Source: Paenibacillus humicus NBRC 102415
GTDB taxonomy: Bacteria > Bacillota > Bacilli > Paenibacillales > Paenibacillaceae
Assembly: GCF_004000905.1 (NCBI RefSeq)
Contig: NZ_BIMD01000006.1
Coordinates: forward strand, 110,511-174,510
Direction of reading: 5' to 3'
Length of the DNA: 64,000 bases
This document shows, in pieces, positions 35,421-44,964 of the stretch. The notes beneath the pieces are model-generated. The model had not been told where the DNA came from and ran no database searches. It was given only the letters and a program-made list of their open reading frames with translations. Position numbers and translations under genes: made by a program. The stretch's first letter is position 1, and each line of letters begins with the position of its first letter.

Positions 35421-37250
35421 ATGGACTTGCGAAGTTGGATCAAGCCTACGCGAAAAATCGTTTTGACCATGCTGGCGCTTTATCTCGTCGCCATGCTGCT
35501 GAACGCGGGCATGCAGACGGCGTCGATGGGGATGGATTACGGTGCGGTGAGACAGTGGATTGCCGGCCAGTACCCGCTGTTTTTCATGGGGAGCTTCATT
35601 TTCTTCTTCCTCCTCCTGGCTGCGGCATCCATCGTCCGCAATGTGTACGGAGGCACGGCGCTTGTGGCCGCGGTTACCGCCCTTACGGGCACAGCCGTCT
35701 ATCAGAAAATGAAAGCGACGGGAGAGCCGCTGTTCCCCTGGGATCTGCTGCAGCTGAAAAACGCCGGCGAAATGGCGTCCATGACCCGGGGAATGTTCTC
35801 GCCGCTTGTCATCGTGCTCACGCTCGTCGTCGTGGGCAGCTTCGGCTTCCTCGTGTTCAAGCTTCCGAAGCTGCGTTTTCCGCTCGTGCTGCGCGTCGTA
35901 TTCGCCGTGTGCTCCATCACGGGCATTTTCTTCTTCGTCCATATCATGGAGAGCAAGGACAGCACGCTTCTGAACAAGATCAGCTACGAGGATATTTTTT
36001 GGGACCAGAAGCAGAACTACCAGTACAACGGCTTTGTCATCGCATTCGCTTCCAACCTGACGGGGAGCATGATGGCCGAGCCCGACGGCTACAGCAAGGA
36101 AGCCGTCGAGGCGATCGCCGCCAAATACGCGTCCATTCCCGATGCGGAGCCGGCCGCCTCGCCGGCCGAGGCGCCCAACATCGTGTTCGTGATGAACGAG
36201 GCTTTCTTCGATCTGACCCGGGTGACGGACTACAAGCTGAGCGAGGATCCGCTGCCGTTCCTGCATGAAGCGAGCAAGACGAAGCCGTCCGGCTACGTGC
36301 TTTCGCCCGAATTCGGAGGCAGCACGGCGAATGTCGAATTCGAGGCGCTGACCGGCCTCACCAACTATTTTCTGAATGACGGCTCCGTGCCGTTCCAGCA
36401 AAATCTGACCAAGCAGACGGACCTGCCCTCGATCGTAAGCATTTTGAAGCAGCGCGGATATGCGGCGCTGGCGCTCCATCCTTTTGATAAAACCTTCTAC
36501 AGCCGAAACACCGTCTATCCGATGCTCGGCTTCGAGAAATTCACCAGCTCCAAGGAAATGCCGAACCGGGAGTACCTGTCCTCCCGCAGCTATGTCTCCG
36601 ACATGGCCGCGATGAAGGAAGCGGTGAGAGAGCTGAAGGAGCAAGAGAAGACCGGCAAGCCGGCATTCCTTCATCTCGTCACGATGCAGAACCACTTCCC
36701 GTATACGAACAAGACCATCCACGGCATGAACACGGTCCGCGCGGCTGGCGTCGCTTCTGAATATACGGATCAGGTGGAGACGTACGCCGAAGGAATCAAG
36801 CATACGGACGGAGCCCTTTCGTACTTGTCCTCGGCCATCCAGCAGCTTGGCCGGCCTACGGTCGTCATCCTGTGGGGAGATCATCTGCCCGGCCTTCCCG
36901 CCAAAGTGTATGACGACGCAGGCTGGACGGACGAAAGGCTGCGCCACGAAACGCCGCTGCTCGTGCTTTCCAACTACGAGGTGGGCAGCAAGCCGCTCGG
37001 CACATTGAGCCCTTCTTTCATCGGACCCGAAATCTTCTCCTTCGCAGGCCAGAAGCTGCCAGCCTACTACAAGCTTCTTCATGAGGTCAAGACGGCCATG
37101 CCGGGTTTGAACAAGAAGGTTCTGCTGGGACCGGAAGGCAAGGTCGGGGAGCCGACGGCGGAGCAGCAGGCGCTGCTCGACGACTACAAGATGATCCAGT
37201 ACGACCTGCTGGAGGGCAAGGGATACGCCAAGGAAAGCATGTTCGACTAA
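35421..37250 (+). CDS. LTA synthase-family membrane sulfatase-like protein
   Basis: This ~609-residue protein has five N-terminal membrane segments (residues ~12-170) and an extracellular sulfatase-fold domain (from ~255). Metal and catalytic motifs are visible: VFVMNEAFFD, GGSTANVEFEALTG with the expected threonine nucleophile, and LWGDHLPGLP. LTA synthases polymerise glycerol phosphate from phosphatidylglycerol; some relatives transfer glycerol phosphate to glycans instead. GGGAG lies only three bases before ATG 35421, so an in-frame TTG at 35427 is an equally plausible start. It is inserted between rsmB and rlmN. Confidence 0.88.
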   Translation: MDLRSWIKPTRKIVLTMLALYLVAMLLNAGMQTASMGMDYGAVRQWIAGQYPLFFMGSFIFFFLLLAAASIVRNVYGGTALVAAVTALTGTAVYQKMKATGEPLFPWDLLQLKNAGEMASMTRGMFSPLVIVLTLVVVGSFGFLVFKLPKLRFPLVLRVVFAVCSITGIFFFVHIMESKDSTLLNKISYEDIFWDQKQNYQYNGFVIAFASNLTGSMMAEPDGYSKEAVEAIAAKYASIPDAEPAASPAEAPNIVFVMNEAFFDLTRVTDYKLSEDPLPFLHEASKTKPSGYVLSPEFGGSTANVEFEALTGLTNYFLNDGSVPFQQNLTKQTDLPSIVSILKQRGYAALALHPFDKTFYSRNTVYPMLGFEKFTSSKEMPNREYLSSRSYVSDMAAMKEAVRELKEQEKTGKPAFLHLVTMQNHFPYTNKTIHGMNTVRAAGVASEYTDQVETYAEGIKHTDGALSYLSSAIQQLGRPTVVILWGDHLPGLPAKVYDDAGWTDERLRHETPLLVLSNYEVGSKPLGTLSPSFIGPEIFSFAGQKLPAYYKLLHEVKTAMPGLNKKVLLGPEGKVGEPTAEQQALLDDYKMIQYDLLEGKGYAKESMFD

Positions 37251-37284
37251 TTTAAGGCCGGCTTTTCGAAGCCGGAAGCCTCCG

Positions 37285-37316
37285 AGCCGGCGCTCTATGC
37301 GCCGGCTTTCTATTTA
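37285..37316 (+). terminator. Terminator after the LTA synthase-like gene
   Basis: A 9-bp stem AGCCGGCGC / GCGCCGGCT (37285-37293 and 37299-37307) followed by TTCTATTT. Confidence 0.8.
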
Positions 37317-37481
37317 GCTGGGGCGGAATCTGTGACTCCGCACGCATCGCAATTTCCCGAACGGGAGGAGCAAGCGTGGCTTCCGTCCTCGCCAGAGGAC
37401 CAATAGGAAACCATTGCCGCCTCATGCTCGTCTATCCCTGTGCGAGAAAGAGATGACGATGGGGGCGACTGAAGGGTGAAG

Positions 37482-37985
37482 ATGCGGAAAAAACGGCTGC
37501 GGCAGGCGGTGCCGATTGCGGCGGCCGCATTGCTCCTGGCGCTGCTGGCGGACATAAACGGCTACTATGGACATCGGGTACCCGGCGGTGCCGGAGAATT
37601 GTTCCGGGCGCGGCTGCTGGAGACGCTCGGACAAGGAGGGCAGGTCAGGCTGTCGGAACTCACGGATTTCGACTGGGATCGGATGGCCGTCGTTCCCCCT
37701 TATACGACCTGGGAACAGATGGAGGAGGTCGTCGGGGCTGAATGGACGAACGCCAGTACTTATCCGGGCTACATGCTCCTGCGGATGCTTCCCGATACGT
37801 GCACGATGTGCCATGAAGGGATGCACAGGCTCGTATTCGCCATAGGAAGCCGTGTCCTGGCAGACGTATCCTTATCCCGGACGGATTTTGACTTTACCGG
37901 CTTGAGCGGCATCACCCGCATGGAGGAGCCGATCGTCGGGACCGAATCGGCGGGAAGTCCGCTAGTCGTTGTCATCCAGCCTTGA
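37482..37985 (+). CDS. Small membrane-anchored or secreted protein of unknown function
   Basis: This 167-residue protein begins with a basic stretch and one hydrophobic segment (residues ~10-26) without a lipobox, so it is an anchor or signal peptide. The rest is soluble. A central SELTDFDWDRMAVVPPYTTWEQMEEVVG part recalls small uncharacterised Firmicute proteins. A CTMCHEGMHR segment (CxxC-x-x-x-H) could bind metal or form a disulfide. GAAGGG precedes ATG 37482; a GTG two codons earlier is possible. The gene lies between the LTA synthase-like gene and rlmN. No function is claimed. Confidence 0.7.
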   Translation: MRKKRLRQAVPIAAAALLLALLADINGYYGHRVPGGAGELFRARLLETLGQGGQVRLSELTDFDWDRMAVVPPYTTWEQMEEVVGAEWTNASTYPGYMLLRMLPDTCTMCHEGMHRLVFAIGSRVLADVSLSRTDFDFTGLSGITRMEEPIVGTESAGSPLVVVIQP

Positions 37986-38117
37986 CGAGCGCGTGCCGGC
38001 AGGCTGTGGTCTTGCGAGGGACGTTTGTGGTAAACTAGAGCGACGAGCGTCCTGCGGCAACGGATTCCGGCAGCCGGATGACGGATTGAATGATAATGAA
38101 ATGAGTGAAGCAACGAA

Positions 38118-39191
38118 ATGAAAGCATTTGATCAGCCTTACATTGTGGAAACACCTTTTATATATGATTATTCTCTTGATCAGCTCCAGGGATGGATGAA
38201 GGAGCAGGGCCAGCCCGCCTTCCGCGCGGGCCAGCTGTTCGACTGGCTGTACGTGAAGCGCGTCACCTCGTTCGAGGAGATGACCAACCTGCCCAAGGAG
38301 CTCCGGGACAAGCTGGCGGAATCGTTCCAGTTCGTCACGCTCACCGAGATCACCCGCTTCGAATCGAAGGACGGAACGGTCAAATTCCTGTTCGGGCTCC
38401 ATGACAATCATGCCATCGAGACCGTCATCATGCGCCACAACTACGGCAACAGCGTCTGCGTGACGACCCAGGTCGGCTGCCGCATCGGCTGCACGTTCTG
38501 CGCCTCCACACTGGGCGGACTCAAGCGCAATCTGACCGCCGGCGAGATCATCGCGCAGGTCGTCAAGGCCCAGCAGATGCTTGACCCGACCGGAGAGCGC
38601 GTCTCCAGCATCGTCATCATGGGCTCCGGCGAGCCGTTCGAGAACTATGAGGCGACGATGGGCTTCCTGCGCACGATGATTCACGAGAAGGGGCTCAACA
38701 TCGGGCAGCGCCACATTACGGTATCCACGAGCGGCATCGTGCCGAGCATGTACAAGTTCACGGACGAGAACACGCAGATCAATCTGGCGATCTCGATCCA
38801 TGCGCCGAACGATGAGCTGCGCTCCAAGCTGATGCCGGTCAACCGCCGCTATCCATTCCAGGAGGTCATCGACGCCTGCCGGAACTATATCGCCAAGACG
38901 GGCCGCAGGATTACTTTCGAGTATGCCCTGATCGGCGGCACCAACGACCGGCCGGAGCATGCGCAGGAGCTTGCCGAGGTGCTCAAGGGCATGCTCTGCC
39001 ACGTCAACCTGATTCCGGTCAACCATGTGCCGGAGCGCAAGTATGTGCGCACGCCGCGGGAGGATATTTTCGAATTCCAGAGAATTCTGGAGAAGAACGG
39101 CATCAACGCGACGATCCGCCGCGAGCAGGGCCACGACATCGCGGCAGCCTGCGGCCAGCTTCGCGCCAAGCATATGGAACTTACGCAGTGA
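38118..39191 (+). CDS. rlmN: 23S rRNA/tRNA adenine C2-methyltransferase RlmN
   Basis: This 357-residue radical SAM enzyme methylates A2503 of 23S rRNA and A37 of some tRNAs. The cluster motif CRIGCTFC is present (CxxxCxxC). The GEPFENYEA and [19 protein letters not shown] segments and a C-terminal cysteine (AAACGQL) used for the methyl intermediate follow. An N-terminal helical domain precedes the barrel. The start ATG lacks a strong ribosome binding site. The order rlmN-prpC-prkC-rsgA-rpe is that of B. subtilis. Confidence 0.96.
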   Translation: MKAFDQPYIVETPFIYDYSLDQLQGWMKEQGQPAFRAGQLFDWLYVKRVTSFEEMTNLPKELRDKLAESFQFVTLTEITRFESKDGTVKFLFGLHDNHAIETVIMRHNYGNSVCVTTQVGCRIGCTFCASTLGGLKRNLTAGEIIAQVVKAQQMLDPTGERVSSIVIMGSGEPFENYEATMGFLRTMIHEKGLNIGQRHITVSTSGIVPSMYKFTDENTQINLAISIHAPNDELRSKLMPVNRRYPFQEVIDACRNYIAKTGRRITFEYALIGGTNDRPEHAQELAEVLKGMLCHVNLIPVNHVPERKYVRTPREDIFEFQRILEKNGINATIRREQGHDIAAACGQLRAKHMELTQ

Positions 39192-39201
39192 GGTGACGGG
39201 A

Positions 39202-39960
39202 TTGATAACAGTGAACCGCAGTGACATCGGCCGGATCCGGATGGCCAACGAAGACCGCTCCTGGGCGGGCTTGACGGACGGAGGCTTGACCGTCGCCATC
39301 GTGGCCGACGGCATGGGCGGCCATCAGGCCGGAGACGTGGCTAGCCAGCTTGCCGTCGACGCCTTCCGCGAAGAAGTGGAATCCGCGGCCGCCGGCATGA
39401 CCGAGGAGGAAGCCCGCGAGCTTCTGCGCCGGGCGATCCGCAAAGCCAACGAGGTCGTATTCGATATGGCTTCGCGCAACGAGCAGTACCACAACATGGG
39501 CACGACAGTCGTCGCGGCCCTGTTTGTCGAGGAGCAGCGGCTGATCGTCGGCCATATCGGCGACAGCAGGGCTTATCGCATCTCGGAAGGCGGCATCACG
39601 CTGCTGACCGAGGATCATACGCTCGTCAACGAGCTTGTCCGCTCCGGGCAGATCAGCTACGAGGAGGCGGCTCATCATCCCCGCCGCAACGTGCTGACCC
39701 GCGCGCTGGGCACGGATTCCGAGACGGAGCTGGAGCTTCAGGCGCTGCCTTGGGCGGCAGGAGATATTCTGCTGCTGTGCAGCGACGGCCTGAGCGGAAT
39801 GGTTAGCGACGAGGACATCCGCTCGACCGTATCCGCCGAAGGATCCTCCCTGGAGGAAAAGGCCGAGTCTCTGATCCAGCAGGCGCTGGCAGCGGGCGGG
39901 GACGACAATATTACGGTAGTGCTGCTGCAATCCGGCTCCGGCACGGACGGAGAGGAGTGA
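39202..39960 (+). CDS. prpC: PP2C-type serine/threonine phosphatase PrpC
   Basis: This 252-residue metal-dependent phosphatase counteracts the kinase PrkC. PPM motifs are visible: RMANEDRSW, VADGMGGHQAGDVAS, GTTVVAALF, HIGDSRAY, LCSDGLSGMV and GGDDNITVVL. The TTG start at 39202 is chosen because GAGGTG lies six bases upstream and the domain then starts at its normal place. It ends ten bases before prkC. Confidence 0.95.
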   Translation: MITVNRSDIGRIRMANEDRSWAGLTDGGLTVAIVADGMGGHQAGDVASQLAVDAFREEVESAAAGMTEEEARELLRRAIRKANEVVFDMASRNEQYHNMGTTVVAALFVEEQRLIVGHIGDSRAYRISEGGITLLTEDHTLVNELVRSGQISYEEAAHHPRRNVLTRALGTDSETELELQALPWAAGDILLLCSDGLSGMVSDEDIRSTVSAEGSSLEEKAESLIQQALAAGGDDNITVVLLQSGSGTDGEE

Positions 39961-39970
39961 GCGTAAGCGC

Positions 39971-42187
39971 ATGATCGGCAGAGAATTAGGTGGACGCTAT
40001 GAAATCCTGTCCCGCATAGGCGGGGGAGGCATGGCGCTTGTATACAAAGCCCACGACGTGCTGCTCAGCCGCAACGTCGCGGTGAAAGTGCTCCGTTCCC
40101 AATATGTCCATGACGAGGAATTCATCCGGCGCTTCCGCCGCGAGGCGCAATCCGCCGCCGCCCTGTCCCATCCCAACGTCGTCAGCATCTATGACGTGGG
40201 GCAGGAAGAGGACGTCCATTACATCGTCATGGAATATGTCGAAGGCCATAATCTTAATGAAATCATTCAGGAGCGGGCGCCGCTTCAGGCGGACGAGGCT
40301 GTACGGATCGCTTCCCAGATCGCGGACGCTCTGGACCACGCGCATCAGAACCATATCATCCATCGGGATATCAAGCCGCACAATATTCTGATCGGCCGCA
40401 ACGGGCGCGTCAAGGTGACGGATTTCGGCATCGCCCGCGCGGTGACGTCCTCGACGATCACCCAGACGGGCTCGGTGCTCGGGTCCGTGCATTATTTCTC
40501 GCCGGAGCATGCCAAGGGCGTCAGCACGGGAGAAAAATCGGATATCTACTCGCTCGGCATCGTGCTCTATCAAATGGTGACGGGCAGGCTTCCGTTCCTC
40601 GGCGAAAGCCCGATCAGCGTAGCGCTCAAGCATCTGCAGGAACCGCTTGAGGATCCAAAGTCGGTGAATCCGCTCATTCCGCAAAGCGTGGAGAACATCA
40701 TCATCAAAGCGACACGCAAAAATCCATCCGAACGATACCGGACGGCAGGCGAGATGCTGGAGGATCTGGAGACGTCCTTGAGGCCGGACAGGATCGGGGA
40801 GCCCAAGATTACGTTTGCGGCCGGCGACATGGACGAAACCAGGGTCATGCCGGCGATACGTCCCGGCATGCTCGGGAACGAAGGCAAGCCTTCCTTCCAA
40901 TATCCGGCTAGCGGGCAGGGTGCGGCGGCGAAGGATACCGCGCGCAAGGCTCCCGCCGAGGAGGAGGAAGAAGAGGAGGAGCCTGCCCGCCGCAGAGGCT
41001 GGGTCAAGCCTCTCGTCATCATCCTGATCACGCTCGCCGTCATCGGAGCCGTATACGGCGTATTCCGCGTCGTATCGGGATCCCTTGACGTAGCGGAGGT
41101 CGAGGTGCCTTATGTGGTCGGACAGACCGAGCAGCAGGCCCGCACGATGCTGGAGGACGCGGGGCTTATGATCGCCGAGCCTTCCATCCGCGCCTACAAG
41201 GCGGATATTCCGAAGGACCAGGTCTTTGCCCAGTCCAAGTCCAATATGCGGGTGAAGAAAGGCTCCCGCGTCCAGCTGTCGGTCAGCGACGGGCCGGAGC
41301 TGAAGAAGCTGGACAGCTATGTCGGCCAGAAGGTCCAGGACGTCGTCGCGGCCCTCCAGGATCTAGGTCTGGAATCCGGACAGATCAAGCAGACCGAAGT
41401 GTTCGACGCATCGGCTGAACCGGGAACGGTCATCAGCCAGAATCCGCCGCCCGATACGGAGCTCGACCCCGCAACGGCGACGGTGACGCTCACCGTCAGC
41501 AAGGGCCAGGAAACGGTGCCGATGCCGGATCTGCTCGGCAAGTCGATCGATGACGCCAAGAAAATGCTGCATAATGCCGGGCTTGAAGTCCGCGACGAAA
41601 ATATTCTGAAGCAGGACAGCTACGAGAAGGAAGGAACCGTCCTTTCGCAGGATCCTTACAGTCCGGGCTCTCAAGTATCCAAAGGCACCCAGCTTACGCT
41701 GACGGTCAGCGGAGGTTTCCCTAAGGATGCTTTGGAGTATACGTTCAACCTGCTCATCTCTCCTTCGCGGGCGGGCAAGTCTAGCGAAATCCGGATCGTC
41801 TACAGCGATGCGACGGGCAACGACATCGAAGCGAGAAAAACGAGCATCAAGGAAACCAAAAGCTTCGACGTCAAAGTCGTGCTGGCTCCCAATACGGAAG
41901 CGCTCGTGAAGATCTACCGCGACGGCCAGCTGGCCGATACGTTCTCGCGTTCCTACGAGGACGAGAAGGCGGGCAGGGACTCGGGGCCGATGGCCGTGCC
42001 GGGAACGGAGCCGACCCCGACGCCGACGCCTGAAGCAACCCCGACGCCGGATCTTGGAGCAGTCGCTCCTCCGGATGGAGAGAACACTTCGTTGGACCTG
42101 GACGGCAAGCCGGGCAAAGGCAAGGACAGAGACAAGGAAAAAGACAAGGAAAAAGACAAGGACGGCAACCATGACGGAAATGACTGA
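39971..42187 (+). CDS. prkC: PASTA-domain serine/threonine kinase PrkC
   Basis: This 738-residue Hanks-type kinase senses peptidoglycan fragments. It has a kinase domain (~10-270; GGGGMALVYKA, HRDIKPHNIL at ~131, DFGIARA), an acidic run of eight Glu before one membrane segment (~346-367), then three extracellular PASTA domains (~377-443, 444-513, 514-580) and an extra beta-rich module. The C-terminal ~55 residues are low-complexity: a Thr-Pro part and a Lys/Asp tail encoded by a 12-base tandem repeat. In B. subtilis PrkC promotes spore germination and phosphorylates several targets. It overlaps rsgA by 17 bases. Confidence 0.95.
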   Translation: MIGRELGGRYEILSRIGGGGMALVYKAHDVLLSRNVAVKVLRSQYVHDEEFIRRFRREAQSAAALSHPNVVSIYDVGQEEDVHYIVMEYVEGHNLNEIIQERAPLQADEAVRIASQIADALDHAHQNHIIHRDIKPHNILIGRNGRVKVTDFGIARAVTSSTITQTGSVLGSVHYFSPEHAKGVSTGEKSDIYSLGIVLYQMVTGRLPFLGESPISVALKHLQEPLEDPKSVNPLIPQSVENIIIKATRKNPSERYRTAGEMLEDLETSLRPDRIGEPKITFAAGDMDETRVMPAIRPGMLGNEGKPSFQYPASGQGAAAKDTARKAPAEEEEEEEEPARRRGWVKPLVIILITLAVIGAVYGVFRVVSGSLDVAEVEVPYVVGQTEQQARTMLEDAGLMIAEPSIRAYKADIPKDQVFAQSKSNMRVKKGSRVQLSVSDGPELKKLDSYVGQKVQDVVAALQDLGLESGQIKQTEVFDASAEPGTVISQNPPPDTELDPATATVTLTVSKGQETVPMPDLLGKSIDDAKKMLHNAGLEVRDENILKQDSYEKEGTVLSQDPYSPGSQVSKGTQLTLTVSGGFPKDALEYTFNLLISPSRAGKSSEIRIVYSDATGNDIEARKTSIKETKSFDVKVVLAPNTEALVKIYRDGQLADTFSRSYEDEKAGRDSGPMAVPGTEPTPTPTPEATPTPDLGAVAPPDGENTSLDLDGKPGKGKDRDKEKDKEKDKDGNHDGND
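42131..42162 (+). repeat. 12-base tandem repeat at the prkC 3' end carrying the rsgA ribosome binding site
   Basis: GACAAGGAAAAA is repeated at 42131-42142 and 42143-42154, with a third partial copy GACAAGGA from 42155. Each copy encodes DKEK in frame. The AAGGA of the last copy lies eight bases before the rsgA start at 42171. Confidence 0.85.
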
Positions 42188-43118
42188 CTACTCCGGCACA
42201 ACGGGCGAAGGCCTGATCGTCAAGGCGCTTAGCGGTTTCTATTACGTCATTCCGGACGGCGCCAGCGGCAAGCCGCTGCAATGCAGAGCGCGCGGAATCT
42301 TCAAGAAGCGGGGAGAGTCCCCGCTTGTCGGCGACCGAGTCGTCTACAGCGCGAGCGTGACGGGGGAAGGCACCGTGGAGGAGATTCTTCCGCGCAGCAC
42401 GGAGCTCGTCCGGCCGCCTGTAGCCAATGCCGATCTGGCGGTGCTCGTGTTTTCCGTATCCGAGCCGTCGCTCAGCCTGACCCTGCTGGACAAATTCCTG
42501 GTCCATATCGAGCATTCGGGCCTCGAAGCGGTGTTATGCCTGAGCAAGCAGGACTTGTCCGAGGATGGCCCGGACGCCAAGGAAGCAAGAGAAGCGATCG
42601 ATACGGTGGAGCGGGTATACCGGGCGATCGGCTACCGGGTCATCGGCACGAGCTCCAGGCAGGGCAGCGGGCTGGAAGAAATCCGTGCCGTGCTCAAGGG
42701 CCGTCTGGCCTTGTTCGCGGGGCAGTCGGGCGTCGGCAAATCATCCCTGCTCAACGCGCTCGTTCCGGAGCTGAAGCTGGAGACGAACGAGATCAGCTCC
42801 AAGCTGGGCCGCGGCAAGCATACGACGCGCCATGTGGAGCTGGTCGAGGCAGGCTCGGAGCCTGGAGACGGTTATGTCGCCGATACGCCCGGATTCAGCC
42901 AGCTCGACTTCCAGGAGCTCGGCATCGAGGATCTGTCCTACGGCTTCAAGGAAATGCGGGAGCTGTCTCCGGATTGCAAATTCCGCGGCTGCACGCATAC
43001 CCATGAGCCGGGCTGCGCCGTTACGGCAGCGCTCGCGGAAGGAACGGTCGCACAGAGCCGGTACGACAGCTATGTGCAGTTTCTGGGAGAAATGAAAGAG
43101 AAGAAGCGGAGGTACTGA
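42171..43118 (+). CDS. rsgA: Ribosome small-subunit-dependent GTPase RsgA (CpgA)
   Basis: This 315-residue circularly permuted GTPase helps late 30S maturation. It has an N-terminal OB-fold (to ~residue 75), then GTPase motifs in permuted order ([25 protein letters not shown]) and a C-terminal zinc finger ([14 protein letters not shown]). ATG 42171 has AAGGA eight bases upstream, inside the prkC repeat; a second ATG at 42180 is possible. In B. subtilis CpgA is a PrkC substrate, and the overlap suggests coupled expression. Confidence 0.95.
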   Translation: MTEMTDYSGTTGEGLIVKALSGFYYVIPDGASGKPLQCRARGIFKKRGESPLVGDRVVYSASVTGEGTVEEILPRSTELVRPPVANADLAVLVFSVSEPSLSLTLLDKFLVHIEHSGLEAVLCLSKQDLSEDGPDAKEAREAIDTVERVYRAIGYRVIGTSSRQGSGLEEIRAVLKGRLALFAGQSGVGKSSLLNALVPELKLETNEISSKLGRGKHTTRHVELVEAGSEPGDGYVADTPGFSQLDFQELGIEDLSYGFKEMRELSPDCKFRGCTHTHEPGCAVTAALAEGTVAQSRYDSYVQFLGEMKEKKRRY

Positions 43119-43120
43119 AC

Positions 43121-43765
43121 ATGACCATCATTGCGCCATCCATCTTATCCGCTGATTTTGCCAAGCTGGGGGAAGAAATCGCCGCCGTCGAGAAGGCGGG
43201 AGCGGATTGGATCCATGTGGACATCATGGACGGCCACTTCGTCCCCAATCTGACCTTCGGTCCCCCGATCATGGGGGCGGTCCGCCATGTGACTAAGCTC
43301 CCGTTCGACGTTCATCTCATGATCGAGCAGCCGCAGCAGTACATCGAAGACTATGCCGGAGCCGGAGCGGACCGCATTACGGTGCACCTGGAAGCCTGCA
43401 CCCATCTGCACCGGGTCATCCACCAGATCAAGGATCTGGGGCTGCCCGCGGGCGTGGCGATCAATCCCGGCACTCCGGTGCAGCTGCTGGAGCCGGTTCT
43501 TGACGATGTCGACCTCGTGCTCATCATGACGGTGAATCCGGGCTTCGGCGGCCAGTCCTTCATCCCTTACTCGCTCGACAAGCTGCGTAAGCTCCGCGGC
43601 ATGCTCCACGACCGCGGCCGCAGCGGCGTCCATGTGCAGGTGGACGGAGGCATCAATGCCGCGACAGCGCCGCTCGTGCGCGAAGCGGGCGCGGATGTGT
43701 TCGTTGCCGGCAGCTACGTATACGGGGCGGAGGATCTGGCGGCGGCGATAGCGTCGCTGCGGTAG
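43121..43765 (+). CDS. rpe: Ribulose-phosphate 3-epimerase
   Basis: This 214-residue TIM-barrel enzyme interconverts ribulose-5-phosphate and xylulose-5-phosphate. Family marks: [52 protein letters not shown] and [12 protein letters not shown]. The gene starts two bases after rsgA. It belongs to the rlmN-to-rpe operon. Confidence 0.97.
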   Translation: MTIIAPSILSADFAKLGEEIAAVEKAGADWIHVDIMDGHFVPNLTFGPPIMGAVRHVTKLPFDVHLMIEQPQQYIEDYAGAGADRITVHLEACTHLHRVIHQIKDLGLPAGVAINPGTPVQLLEPVLDDVDLVLIMTVNPGFGGQSFIPYSLDKLRKLRGMLHDRGRSGVHVQVDGGINAATAPLVREAGADVFVAGSYVYGAEDLAAAIASLR

Positions 43766-43770
43766 GCGCC

Positions 43771-44040
43771 ATGGAGACGGAGAGCAGATGGAGAGGATTT
43801 GCCGCCGCGATGCTCTACGGCATCGCCTGCGGCCTGCTGATGACTTTGTTCGTCATGGTGCCCGGCGTCATCCGGTTCGTTTTTTCCCTTGTGGCTTTAT
43901 GGCTGGGGCTGCGTTTTTTCCGGGCCCACGAGACGGTATGGAGGCGAGTCGGCTTCGTCTTCGTATCCATTCTCTTCTTTATCCTGTCCGTCATCGCGTA
44001 CACGATGTACGTCTTCGTCAAGCACGGCACCGCTCCGTAA
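43771..44040 (+). CDS. Small integral membrane protein of unknown function
   Basis: This 89-residue protein has three hydrophobic segments (about residues 12-32, 34-48 and 60-82) separated by short basic loops (FFRAHETVWRR). No family is recognised. The ATG starts five bases after the rpe stop with weak purine-rich spacing, suggesting translational coupling. In B. subtilis thiN occupies this place. A terminator follows, so the gene ends the operon. Confidence 0.7.
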   Translation: METESRWRGFAAAMLYGIACGLLMTLFVMVPGVIRFVFSLVALWLGLRFFRAHETVWRRVGFVFVSILFFILSVIAYTMYVFVKHGTAP

Positions 44041-44102
44041 AGGCAGGCTGCCGCCCAAGCTGATGCCGAGGCGGAATAGGACAATGTCTTCCCGCATAGG
44101 AT

Positions 44103-44138
44103 GGTTACATGAACTTCAGGTTCTTGTAGCCTTTTTTT
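44103..44138 (+). terminator. Terminator of the rlmN-rpe operon
   Basis: A 12-bp stem GGTTACATGAAC / GTTCTTGTAGCC (one G-U pair, one mismatch; 44103-44114 and 44120-44131), followed by seven T. Confidence 0.88.
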
Positions 44139-44260
44139 GTTGTGCATGAACAGATAAGGGGCGAATGTTCCGCGGCTGGAGGCGGCCCGGCAGCCTCATT
44201 CGGGCGGAAGCGCGGCCCGGCAGTGAATACACGACCAGCGATTCCGAGGAGGGATGAAGC

Positions 44261-44341
44261 ATGAAATTCTACACGATCAAGCTGCCTAAGTTTCTGGGCG
44301 GATTCGTCAAGGCCATCTTGAACACCTTCCAAAAAAGCTGA
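44261..44341 (+). CDS. spoVM: Stage V sporulation protein M
   Basis: This 26-residue amphipathic peptide begins MKFYTIKLPKFLGGFV and is very close to B. subtilis SpoVM. SpoVM marks the forespore outer membrane by sensing curvature, anchors the SpoIVA coat basement layer, and affects FtsH. GAGGAGGG lies seven bases before the ATG. It sits between rpe and rpmB, as in B. subtilis. It is likely expressed under sigma-E, but no clear sigma-E promoter was found in the upstream 120 bases. Confidence 0.97.
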   Translation: MKFYTIKLPKFLGGFVKAILNTFQKS

Positions 44342-44385
44342 CTTCCGTGAGCAGCTGCCGGCCCTTCCGAACTGAAAAGCCCGCA

Positions 44386-44420
44386 AAAAAGCACCTGGGC
44401 TTAAAGCCCAGGTGCTTTTT
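44386..44420. terminator. Bidirectional terminator between spoVM and rpmB
   Basis: A perfect 15-bp stem AAAAAGCACCTGGGC / GCCCAGGTGCTTTTT (44386-44400 and 44406-44420). Confidence 0.93.
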
Positions 44421-44475
44421 GTCGTCGGAAAAGAAGGTACAGGCATGTCCCTTCTTGGACGCAAAGGCGTGTTCA

Positions 44476-44664
44476 CTACACGCGGGTTACCTTGCCGGAT
44501 TTCAGCGCGCGGGTGCTGACCCATACGCGTTTAGGCTTGCCGTCGACGAGAATGCGCACTTTTTGGACGTTGACGCCCCAAGTACGGCGGTTGCGGTTAT
44601 TCGCGTGGGAAACGTGGTTTCCGGTGCCCGGAGCTTTGCCGGTTACGAAACATTTGCGAGACAT
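44476..44664 (-). CDS. rpmB: 50S ribosomal protein L28
   Basis: This 62-residue L28 begins [28 protein letters not shown] near-perfect AAAGGAGGTG lies before the ATG at 44664 on the reverse strand; a start three codons earlier would lose that spacing. Only one cysteine is present, so it is not a zinc-ribbon form. It points away from yloU, as in B. subtilis. Confidence 0.97.
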   Translation of the reverse strand: MSRKCFVTGKAPGTGNHVSHANNRNRRTWGVNVQKVRILVDGKPKRVWVSTRALKSGKVTRV

Positions 44665-44737
44665 GCGATACACCTCCTTTACAGCTTGCAGGTCGCCCTA
44701 TGCGAACAACAAAGTCCGCATGAAAACATACTTGGAT

Positions 44738-44766
44738 ATCTTAACATACAATAGGCTCTTGATCAA
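44738..44766 (-). promoter_or_regulatory. Sigma-A promoter of rpmB
   Basis: On the reverse strand TTGATC (44761-44766), a 17-base spacer and TAAGAT (44738-44743). Confidence 0.65.
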
Positions 44767-44852
44767 CCATCGTTTGGCAGGCGGGACGCGGCGCCGCAAG
44801 GGGCAAGAGCAGGCGCATTTGCGAGAAAAACGAAGGGAAGAGCGTTTCAGGC

Positions 44853-44881
44853 TTCATAAACGGGCTGAAATATAGTACAAT
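44853..44881 (+). promoter_or_regulatory. Candidate sigma-A promoter of yloU-fakA
   Basis: TTCATA (44853-44858), a 17-base spacer and TACAAT (44876-44881), 83 bases before yloU. Confidence 0.55.
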
Positions 44882-44964
44882 GGATGTCAGTCCTTGTTCC
44901 CAGGGAATAGTAGGGCGTGCAGCTTGCCAAGTTCTGCCCGATACGAAGGAGTGTGTAACCTGCC

